From NCBI RefSeq assembly GCF_034190915.1, contig NW_026947484.1, positions 75,533,482 to 75,597,481 of the forward strand: a stretch of DNA of 64,000 nucleotides, read 5' to 3'. Origin of the DNA: Cavia porcellus. Its lineage: Eukaryota; Chordata; Mammalia; Rodentia; Caviidae. Under the pieces are notes generated by a model. That model had not been told where the DNA came from and did no database searches. It worked only from the letters and a program-made list of their open reading frames with translations. The position numbers and the translations under genes are program-made. This document shows positions 54,464 through 64,000 of the stretch, in pieces. Each line of letters opens with the position of its first letter. The stretch's first letter is position 1.

Positions 54464-56278
54464 GAGTTTAATATATTTTATGAAAAAATACTTCCTTTCT
54501 GAATTCCTATTTGCACTTAGCAAATCCAAGATCTGTACCCTCTTCCCTTCATGCTTTATTCTTTATTTCTTCCTGCTTTCAATACCAAAGAACACTTTTT
54601 GAAAAATTTACTTTTCTTGATTTCTATAATAGATATGGTCCTGGGACCATTTCTATCTTTTCTGATGATCTCTCCTGTCAATTCTTCACTGATTTCTCAT
54701 ATTCTACTTGCTATGAATGCAAAGTCCCTAAAATTTCAATCCTTAATTATGTAGGTAATCAATTTATTTTTAATCACTTTCAAATGATTTCTATGCACCC
54801 GACTGTAGAAGAATATATGGGCACTTCTCCTTGAATGCAGAAGAACTGCTGCAACATTAGTTAAATTGAATCTTATTTTTATATACTGCTATGTACAGAG
54901 CTGGCTATGGTATTTCCTTTTCTCTTCAATGGGCTCTAGGCAATGCAAATAAGGCCAGCTGAACTACTGATACGTAATCTTTAGGGCCATTCTGATAGTC
55001 TCCTGTTTCCTCACATAATGCTCTCCGTAAAAGATCTGAGCACAGTGGTATGGCAGAGCCAGTCAGCTCCAGAAATGTCTACTGGATACAAGCCTCAAGA
55101 TAAAGAGGCTATAACTTCCCAGGGTACAAAAGTTATATATCAGAAACTGAACCAACAGCCTCCAAAAACAATTCAATTGCTACCTTAACTGAATTATGCT
55201 GATTGATCCTTCTACACGTCATTTTCCCTGCATTTTGCAAAGATGCTTTCTCCCTACCTGGCCAGCCAGCCCAAGTTACTCATGTAGTTCCCACCATCCT
55301 CACTGTCACTCATCCTTGAGTCACCCCCTCCTAGACAAGATAATAAATTCTGGGAGAGACCTTGGGTTAGAGTCTTTGTCCACATATCCTCACTTGGATT
55401 GGGCTTAGGACCCCTTATCTGCTCTAAACTTTGAATATGTCTTGGTGTCTTTACTCTCGATGTGGGTTGCACTGCAGGTGATAGATTGGAATTCACTGGG
55501 ATTCCAATTAATCTCAATGGGATTACAAATATAACTTTCTGAATTGTGGGGAAGATTGGAAAATGGATTACAATACTTGGATTACAATATGCATCATTTG
55601 GTATTACAATACCTGACTCTCAGATTATTTTTCAACCTATATGGATGCTGTTTTGTTGTCACATATGCAGTATATACAGAACCAGACTAGTATCTTGTGT
55701 ACACCCTCTCTACCCTGCTTTCAGGATTGGCTTCAGGCACCTTCAGTCACCCAATCTTGAATCCCAAACAGACCCTATTGTAGCATACGGTTGGATCCCA
55801 AAAATCAACTCACTGGTTTTGTCTGAAATAGCCATGCTCTGTGAGGATTGAACAGTCATCTCTACAGGCAGCTACATAACACAACCATATTCCCACAGTT
55901 AGCACTTAATCCTCTCACTCACTGCACGAAAACACTATTTCAACCTTATTTTGAAGGTAACTACCTCCAGCCTTAATCCTGCAGAAAGCAGAAAAATGTC
56001 TTGATATTTTTCCCTTTTTACATTCCTTCTTTCTTAAGATCTCATGGCAGCAAGATGAAAAGATTGAGATTAAGTGAATCTAGTGCTTTGAAAAAAGTTG
56101 CTATTTTAATACTCCCTCTCTGACTTCTGCAAGGCTACCAACTGGCATCAGTAACCTTTTGTACCAGCAGCTCTGAATTCTGAAGGCAGAAATGGACTTT
56201 CCTCATTTTAACCCTGCATAAAAATTCAAAAGGCATTCTTTCCCAGCCATCACTCAGGATGGGTTATACACAAGATGT

Positions 56279-57070
56279 TGAAGAGACGAAGAAAGCTCGT
56301 TTCATCTGCTGCTTCCCCTCCCCTTCTCCCTTCAAATCCAACTAGGTTAAGTTTTAACTTCCTAAAGGCCATAAAACAAAGGCCTGAGGTACTAGCTCCT
56401 GACATCCTGGGTCTTTCCTATCCGGTAGCCCCGTCACAAATTGTGTTAATTGCATCAGATTGTATTAGATTGTACATTCTTCACAGAAATAGCTTCGTTT
56501 ATATCATAGTAATACCTGTAACTGTAAATGTGTGTCTTCCTTTTCCCCTGGGTAAAAGATTGATATGTTAATCAATGCTCTCTTCTGTAAAGAATTGTAA
56601 AATCTTACCCAATTGATATGTTAACCATTGTTGCCCTCTACAAATAGAAAGGTTGTGGTGCTAAAGTAAGGTAATTATGTCAGGAAACTCAGAGATAAAG
56701 TCTGCTGACTATGCTAATCAAGATTGGGAAGTATGTCAGAACCAAGCCACACAGGAGCTAGGTGACCTAAAAATAAGCTGTGCAAAACAAGACAGTTAAT
56801 CAACTCTGACCCACTGGTCGCCCCTCATGATCTGACCAATCACAAATGGACAAATCACCAACTGTTCTGCTCTAACTGCTATGATTGGCTTCTGTAACAA
56901 TGCTTGCTTGCTTTGCGGTTTTCATCCTTAAAAACACCAGCCTTGCCCCAACTCAGGGTTCTCCGTTTCCACCTGTTTGGAGGACCCCGTGTACACGAAA
57001 TAATAAAAACCCCATTGTTTTTACATGAGAGCGAGGCCCTTGGAGTCTTCCTCGCGACACCGGTCTAACA
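56279..57070 (+). mobile_element. Probable solo LTR, ERV1 type
   Basis: The right part has gammaretroviral LTR layout: CCAAT at 56836, 'gattggct' at 56883, a TATA-like 'ttaaaaa' near 56928, AATAAA at 57002-57007 and a terminal tctaaca. A 4-bp direct repeat atgt lies at 56275-56278 and 57071-57074, bracketing TG...CA. No internal retroviral sequence adjoins it. The left limit rests only on the short repeat. A decapeptide-size motif gatatgttaa occurs twice inside (near 56562 and 56617), indicating a tandem duplication. Confidence 0.6.
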
Positions 57071-57849
57071 ATGTGACATTAGCACTTTTCAGAGGAGCCA
57101 GTACTTCACAACACTCTGCCAGTCATATCTACAGACTAAAATGCTCTCGAAGTACTTTGGCCTCCTCAATCCCTGATCTCTGACCCTTTGCTTTCTGGAA
57201 CTATCTGTATTTTTGCTTAACTCATGCAGTCACTAGGATAACAGCGTTTAGTATGTCGTGGGCTAAAACAGCCTGTCAGACAGATTGCCCAATTCTTTGT
57301 CTGTCCCACCTTGGTAATAAAAGGCAGTGAGGATTGTGGGTAGAGTGCATCTGTTGCTCTTAGACTTTAGAGAACAAGAAACTCACTGGGGATGCTCACC
57401 AATGCAGATGGTGGATGGATCACGTCCCTAGGACAGATGATTCAAAAGGCCTCGAGCAAGGTCAGATAATTTACTCTAGATCTAAGGAACACCAAAAAAG
57501 GAAAAAAAAAAAAAAAACACCCACACATTTTCCTGTGTTTTATGATTAAATTTTGAGCTCCTGATGGAATAAAACTTTGGAAAGACCTCCTTGACACCTG
57601 TATAATTAAACTGAAAACATGGACTGGCAATCATATTACTTTCCTTTTAGACTCCTAACAATTCAAGTGGTTGGATAGGAAAAATAACAGAAGTAATAAT
57701 AAAGTTAATCTGTTGATCAACTAATGTATGCCAGGCTCTTGATACATGGATAACAACAATTATAATCATGCCGTGTGATATCGACAGCCCATACTTACAT
57801 GCTTATTAAATGGCAAGCAGTGCTCTAGGTACTTTGTGGTTCCCTTATC

Positions 57850-57902
57850 AGTGATGGTGAACCTTTAAGCTGTAGCACTCGGGCCATAAGTTTGCCACCA
57901 CT
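57850..57902 (+). mobile_element. Tiny hAT-like inverted-repeat element
   Basis: cagtgatggtgaacctt at one end and aagtttgccaccactg at the other are imperfect inverted repeats around only about 20 bp. Confidence 0.55.
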
Positions 57903-58315
57903 GCTTCTCTGTCCTCACAATGACCCAGGGAGTACACACACAGCTTGTACCACCCCAATCTGAAAATCTGAATTTCAAACTGATGCAAAATCTGAAATGT
58001 TTTGAGAAACGCTAACATGATGCCCCTAGTGGAAGATTCTATACCTGACCTCACATGATAGGTCACAATAAAAACAATCAAAATGTACACAATACAGTTT
58101 ATTCAGCATCCCGGGGAGAGGGGGGTGACTCAGCTATGTCAATTTGATATATAAACTTCGTTTCATACAGAAAATTATTACAATACTGTATAAAATGATC
58201 ATCAGGTTAGGAGTAGAAGTAGCTCCATGAAATGTAAGTGAATTTTGTGTTAAGATTTGGGTTCCATTCCCAAGATATACATATATAAGCAAATATTCCA
58301 AAATTCAAAAAATCC

Positions 58316-58422
58316 TGGCCGAGGATTTAGCTCAGTAACATAAGCACCTGCCTGGCAAGCACAAGGTTGTAAGTTCAATCCCCAGTACCAAGGGGGGGGG
58401 GGGAGAAAAGAGAAAAGAAAAA
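58316..58422 (+). mobile_element. ID SINE
   Basis: 'gaggatttagctcagtaaca' ... 'gtaagttcaatccccagtac', followed by a G run and an A-rich tail. Confidence 0.9.
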
Positions 58423-58504
58423 TGTTGAAATCTAAAACATGCCTGGTTGCAAGAATTTGGGGGAGGGATACTCACAATGCATTCCTGTCTCCATGTTATT
58501 GGCT

Positions 58505-58750
58505 CATGAAGGTTTAGCAACTTCTACAAGGTCAGCAGCTGGTGAAGAGGCAGAGCTGGGGCTCACAGCCAGTGGGGCTGTGTTATCAAGTATAATCTGC
58601 TGCCTCCAATCTCAGGGTTTCTTAACTCAATCCTTTCACGAATCTAAAGCACACTGATAACTATTCCCGATTTACAGGTAGGGACTGTCTCAGCTAGATT
58701 AGGGGACTTGCCCAGGTCACACTGCTGGTATATCAGTCTGATTTCTAGGC
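58505..58750. mobile_element. MIR SINE relic
   Basis: 'gaggcagagctggggctcac' and 'gattaggggacttgcccagg' followed by 'tcacactgctgg' are conserved MIR parts. Confidence 0.6.
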
Positions 58751-60389
58751 CCAGGATGCTTCTATATCTGTTTTTTTAAAGTGAGCCAAAAAAGCAAAGT
58801 CACAAGTTCCCATTTAAGTCTGGGTGTCTGACATCAGCAAAGGAAGACTCTCTGAGAGAGCCATTTCCTTTGAAGAAACAGGGATAACATATTTTATTTG
58901 CTTCTAATCATACCCAAGCAAGGGTAAGCCAAAGAAAAGCTCATAAATCTCTCAGTGAACCAGAACACACATTATCCTTAACAATGATACTGGTACACAG
59001 TGAGTTATTAATAGAAGGTGGCATTCTGTAGCCCAAGTAGGGATGATTCTTCAAAGCTTCTTCTTCGTCTCTAAATAAAAAGTAAATGCTTTATCCTGGA
59101 TATACTGGGGTATAATTACTAAGCATCCTGTCTGCTTTGTGGAAATGTTTGGTGATATTCATTATGGCACTTGGTTTCATAGACACTGGGCAAAAAAGGT
59201 CTTGGTCACCTGATATGTTCTGATTGGTCATCAACCCTGGCCTAATATTGATCAAGCTGTGCTTTAAAACGATGAAAAACCTTTTGAAATGATATCTGGA
59301 GAGCAGATCAGTAAATCGTGATGGTGACAACAGTGTGTGAAGCGTTGGTGGCTGGTCTTCCAGAACCAATTATTCCTTCACTGTAAAATTCTAAGTCCCC
59401 AGGACTACCTCTTTCTCTGGGACCAACAGATGAGCAGCAAGGCTGTGTAGCAGGATGATGCTTCGCACACACTCTGATTCCCTCCAATTCTCTCTGTGAG
59501 GCTTTGCAAAAGGTCTTGGGACCCAGCTATTCTCCTTTATAACTCCAAGGGGTGCTTTTGGTTCCACTATTGGCTTAATAAGCACCTACTTTGCAGCCCC
59601 CTTCTAAACAGTCTACTTTTAATTCAAGGGTCCACAAGGGGTAAGTAGAGATGCTAAGTTGCCTGGTTACTGGAAAAACCCTCAAAGCACGAAAGACTTG
59701 GAGAAAGACAGAAGACACACATAATCTCATAAAGGCAAACTCCAAACACTTACTATTACAATTCTCTATTCACCAAGCATGCACAGGTATGATGGAAAAC
59801 AATGTCAGCTTGCACTTGCGTAATACGTGATAGCTTCAAAGCACTGACTCTTAAAGATTGCTTGTGATCATCACAGCTGTTACATGGCTAAATAGGGTGA
59901 GAACTGCCCACTCCCCAGGTGGCTCTGGATACGATATTGATCTAAATCTCTTAGCTAATGTGTGCTAGAGCTAGGAACCTTACTCTGAGAAGGCTTTGGG
60001 AAGGCTCTCGTCTCAGAGTTTTACCTCTACCCCTGCATTTAACTTCCCTAAATTTTCTCTGCTGGAGGTGGGCTTGATAGAAGCTGGGAACAATGAGGTA
60101 ATAGTGATGGTTATAACAACAAGAGTCTATGTAAACCCATTATTAGGAAGCAATGGTCCTGAGGTCAGTGAGGCTTTAAAGATCTTACACTGTGCTAGTT
60201 CCAGGAAACTGCTTCCTACAGCATACTGTCTAGGAAATGAGATCACTTAATGTGCCATCTGATACCAGTGGTTTAAAAGGAAGTAGTGAAACATTTTGGG
60301 TCCACAGCAGTTTTTCTCCTAAGGTTATCTGAACTAATCACGAGATCACAGCTAACATATACAGTTGGAGTGATTAGTTTCAAAAGTAC

Positions 60390-60690
60390 AAATCTGATCA
60401 TCTAACTACCTTGCTAAACCCTCCAAGGAGTTCTCAGCACTCTCATCACAGGATTAGGGCCAAACCTTGAGAAACCTGACCCTGACCCTGCCTCTTAGTG
60501 TCTTCTCCTCCCTTCCTGTATCCCACCAATATTAAAAGGTAACACAACTAAGGCATACTCTTTCCTCGAACACATTGATTTCACAAGTCTGTGGCCCCCT
60601 TAATGGCTGTATGTGAGTTTCTGCTTGTGTATCTCTCCAGAGACGGGCTATTGGGCTTTCTCTTTTTCAGATGGCTGAATTCCCCCAAAC
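60390..60690 (+). mobile_element. L2 relic
   Basis: 'aatctgatcatctaactacc', 'gctaaaccctccaaggagtt', 'attagggccaaaccttgaga' and 'cctgaccctgcctcttagtg' match L2 3' order closely. Confidence 0.75.
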
Positions 60691-60767
60691 CACAGATCTA
60701 TGGGGTCTAATTCTAAATTAGAGATTTTTTTTATAATGTGCTTTATACCAATCCATTAAAAAATGGT

Positions 60768-60978
60768 ACTAGCTGGGCCTGATAGTACATGCCTGTAAGA
60801 CACTGGGAGGCACTGGGAGGCTGAGGCCGGAAGGTCATGAAGGTCATAAGTTTGAGCCTAGCCTGGGTAGCCTAGCAATGTAGCAAGATCTTATCTTAAA
60901 AATTAAAAATAAAAAAGGGATGGGGACGCTTGCGGCTCAGTACAAAGGTCCTTGGTTCATTTGCCAGTACCGGCCCCA
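60768..60978 (+). mobile_element. B4 SINE with small slippage duplications
   Basis: B1 half ('ctgggaggctgaggccggaa') followed by ID half ('ggatggggacgcttgcggct', 'cttggttcatttgccagtac'). 'cactgggagg' and 'aaggtcatg' are each duplicated in tandem. Confidence 0.85.
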
Positions 60979-62959
60979 AAAGTGATTCAGTCATACCTTT
61001 TAACAGCTTGAGGGCAATTGGTGTCTGAGTAGGAAGCCACATCTACTTCCCCAAATTTCTGTGGTGCAAATCCAGAATCTCCCTCCGATCTCTGAACCTA
61101 CACATAAGAAGATAGATGCAGACTTCCTATTGTTAGGCTAAGCCAAGGCGCAACTGGGACCACTGAGGCAGGCAAAGCTGAGGCAATGTTTGAGGACTAT
61201 ATTGCTGACCAGGTACAATGGGACCAAGGGCATTGGCCCTGAGCAAGGGGTCAGAGCATGTATAGGGGAGTTTAGGTAGGGGAAGAGATATTGTTGAGGG
61301 GGGTACAAAATTTAGGGTCTCTGGTTAGGGGGTCTAAGGCTAGGTGATAGACAGGGCAGTGTTGAGTACAAAGGGTGTTGTCAGGCATAGCACGTCTCTT
61401 GTGGTTTTTCATGGAACCAGCTCTTTGCAGGTTGAGCTGTGTGGGGACAGCTGCTAGCTTCCTGTTGAAGGTCATCGTCCCCCAGGTGTGAATAACAGAC
61501 ATGTTTGGGGGAGTTCTTCTCTCCTAGTTGGGGGGGGTGTCTACTTCAGAGACCTGACACATATTAGTCCCAAGGAGAGAATCAAGAAACAAGATATTGG
61601 GATAGATCTCAATACTGGTTCTAGGCTTCAGGTATTGAGACTGTTCATGAGCAGGGAAGGCTACTGCCTTCTGAAAAGAAGTGGAAACAACTCTCGCCTC
61701 TGGGCTCTCTACGTCATTTCACAGTTACTCCTAACATTAGTTTTTCTATTTCATCGTAATGAAGTGCTACACACCTAGTCCCTTAACACAAGGTGTTAGT
61801 AAGAGCTGGGGAGAATCCATTCCCTTGCCTTTCAAACTTCTGGGGTCCACTTGCATTCCTTGATTTGGAGCCCCTTTTTCTATCTTCAAAGTTTCAAGTC
61901 AAAGTCTCAGTCTTCTCAGTCTCTCTCCTGTCACATCTCCTTTTTGGATTCTGACCTTTCTGCTTCCTTTAATAAGAACCTAAGAATCCAGGACCATCTC
62001 CCCACTCAAAGTCTTTAACTACATCACATCTCTATGTAAGGTAACATATTCACAGGTTCCAGGAATTAGGACATGGACATCCTTAGGGGTTTATTACTTT
62101 GTGGACTGTACTCCTCTAGTTCAGACTTAAACCCAGCATCTCCCCAAGCCTTGCCAGGCAGAGTTGCCTCTCAGTACTCCATTTGGTCAGTGGCACTTGA
62201 ATCTGAAAAAGACCACTCTCCGCTGTGTGTAAAACAGATGGGAGAGAATACAGAAGGGAAAGTAACTAGGAGAGACTGAGTGGTTCTGATGGAGAAGGGT
62301 GATAAATGAGAAGACGATAGGAGAGTTAAATCTGAGACATATTTCAGAGGAAGAGAGACAAGACTTGCTATACTCTAGAAATAAAAGAGAGGTACCAGCA
62401 ATGCCTCCTGGCATTTTCTTTGAGTAGCTCAGAGAACGGAGGCTGCTTTATTGAGTTGGAAAGGCTGAAGGAGGAACAGATGAGGGAGGAGGCAATTAAG
62501 GATTCCACTAGAAATACAGGCAAGTCTGGGGCCTAGACTAGACATCTGGCCTAGAGTTTTCAGATCACTTACTGCTTTAAAAACCACAAGGCTGGAGGAG
62601 GAATCACAGAGACAGAAGGTCAGGGAAGCACCAGCAGCAACGTCAACATCTAGGGCAGTGGGAAGAAACTCCAGAAAACATGGTGAGAGTGGAGCCAAGG
62701 AAAGAGAACTTGCAATACAGAGGACCACAGATTAAACAAGGGGCTCTCTCATTTGAGAAGATGAATGCTACAACATGGTGGACTGTCAGAAGCTGTAGGT
62801 TAAATTCTCCACTCCTTTCTATTCCTGTCATGATGTATATGGAGGCCTAAATCTGGATTTAGAACATCTGGCAAAATTATTTGATGATATCCAGCTAAAT
62901 CATGCCATTATTTAAACTATACTTTAAAATATGTTTAAAAAGCAGGGAGTGAAACACAG

Positions 62960-63170
62960 AATAAAATTTGAAAAAACTTAGCAATGTATGTATACATACA
63001 TCCATAAAGGAAAAGAAGGAAATACACCAAAATATACTATTATCTCTGAATTGGGTGATATTACATTTAAATTTGTACTTCCTGGATTTTCTAAATTATA
63101 TTTGTTGCATACAGGAAAGAAAATATCCTCCAATGAGTATATTTTTAACTATGTTTATGAATACATCTTA
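62960..63170 (+). mobile_element. L1M 3' end relic
   Basis: 'aatacaccaaaatatactat', 'tatctctgaattgggtgata' and 'ttttctaaattatatttgtt' match old L1 3' ends. Confidence 0.5.
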
Positions 63171-63639
63171 ATGGATGAGGAGGCAGTTTGAGATTTGCTC
63201 ATCTTTTTATTTTATTCTCTGAAGTCAAGGAATGATGCCAGAAACCCAAGAAGCTGTCATTAGTGCTATAAAGCATTATCATAAACAATTTAATTTTTCT
63301 AGGTTTAAAGGTTCCTCCTATTCTAAGATGAAATTTAGGGAAGGTCTGTGACCTATCAGGGAACTCTTAGAATAAAAGGTCCTCAGTTCAAACTTAGCCT
63401 CAGATCTGTAAAAATAGCCTCCATAGACATTTGGTATGCCCAGTTCAGCTTAACAACACAAACATTCACTTATCCTTTCAGTGGCCAACTTCCCCCCTCC
63501 AGTTTCTAGAGCATGAGCAGGAGGGGTTGGGGCATCTCTTTTCTGATGAGAGCTGTAAGGAGGAAGAGGGGGCAGGAAGGGCTGACTTGAGGAGCATAGG
63601 GGTTAGATGTCCCCTATACTCAAAGTCTCGCAGTTTTCT

Positions 63640-63690
63640 TTTGTCTCTCTGTCTCTCTGTCTCTGTCTGTCTCTCTCTCCCTTTTTCTCC
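63640..63690. repeat. CT/GTCT-rich simple repeat
   Basis: Irregular 'ctgtctct' units. Low-complexity tract. Confidence 0.85.
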
Positions 63691-64000
63691 TTTCCTAGAA
63701 TCTATAGTTACGCCCTTCAAAAACCTTTTCTAGTCATTCATTACCACCTGTGAAAATGAATCCAAATTCCTTGCTTGGCTTTTGAAATTTTCTACAATCT
63801 TTCTCCTATCAAAGGAATCTGATATAATAAATACAACTTCAAATACTAAGTGCAAGCAAAAACATAGGCACAGAGGTTAGTATCTTAATCCAACAGAAGT
63901 TAATTCCCTAATTGGATACCACGCCCAGTGGCTGTTACTGAATAATATTCTGATTTGCTGTGTTAGATGATGATACAGGAGCCTGCCACCTGCATCTTTG

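Larger units (their letters stand above)
53439..64000 (-). other. PIP5K1B: PIP5K1B intron, upstream part
   Basis: No exon was recognised here. It contains a degraded ID, MER20-like, hAT-like, solo-LTR-like, MIR, L2, B4 and L1M relics. Stretch 54.5-56.2 kb is unclassified AT-rich sequence. Stretch 61.0-61.6 kb is G-rich and unclassified. 61.6-62.9 kb and 63.2-64.0 kb show only simple CT-rich tracts. Confidence 0.85.

Noticed and set aside
54511..54834. 107-codon plus-strand frame
   Set aside because: No recognised domain, no splice context and no supporting homology; treated as chance in AT-rich intron.
53439..64000. PIP5K1B initiator exon
   Set aside because: Searched for the antisense of the expected N-terminal 23 residues; no match with a donor was found, so it is placed outside the window.
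1..64000. CRISPR arrays, operons, bacterial-type promoters or terminators
   Set aside because: The DNA is mammalian nuclear; regular repeats present are microsatellites, one minisatellite and SINEs.

Overview
This is a piece of a rodent nuclear genome. It holds one multi-exon protein-coding gene on the minus strand and many mammalian interspersed repeats. The rodent call rests on three SINE types found together: tRNA-derived ID elements, 7SL-derived B1 elements and B1-ID fusions (B4 type). Ancient MIR, L2, L1M, MER20/MER5-like, Tigger and mariner relics support a placental mammal. The exact form of the youngest ID copies suggests a non-murid rodent, perhaps beaver-like, but that is a weak inference.

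The gene is PIP5K1B (phosphatidylinositol-4-phosphate 5-kinase type-1 beta). Eight consecutive coding exons were placed to the base, running right to left: 53308-53438, 41088-41205, 32134-32286, 28032-28331, 8960-9171, 3250-3333, 3089-3137 and 360-444. All have AG/GT borders, phases that join and no stop. Together they give 1132 nt (about 377 codons), covering almost the whole lipid-kinase domain: ATP-binding loop, DLKGS catalytic loop, IMDYSLL, the IID metal site and the substrate-specificity loop. The first coding exon lies beyond the right edge and the C-terminal exons lie beyond the left edge.

The rest is intron. Region by region: 1-9.2 kb holds the C-terminal-side exons and a LINE-1-type element with an intact 365-codon ORF1 but no visible ORF2, in sense orientation. 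9.2-28 kb is a large intron with SINEs, L1M and L2 relics, hAT-like pieces, microsatellites and an unclassified repeat with internal monomers. 28-41 kb has exons, an old antisense L1 ORF2-type region, MIR/L2 and SINEs. 41-53 kb holds two diverged copies of one LTR-like repeat, an L1M 3' end, a 4 x 40 bp minisatellite born inside an MIR, a Tigger element, a mariner fossil and the youngest-looking ID SINE. 53-64 kb is intron with a MER20-like element, a probable solo ERV1-type LTR and L2/L1M relics.

The most interesting object is the ORF1-only LINE at about 4.57-8.52 kb. It is flanked by a perfect 14-bp direct repeat with an L1-endonuclease-like TT|AAAG junction, keeps a CpG-rich 5' UTR, and has a donor-like ACG|GTAAGC just after its stop codon. 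It may be a half-LINE (HAL1-like) lineage that moves using ORF2 protein supplied by other copies.
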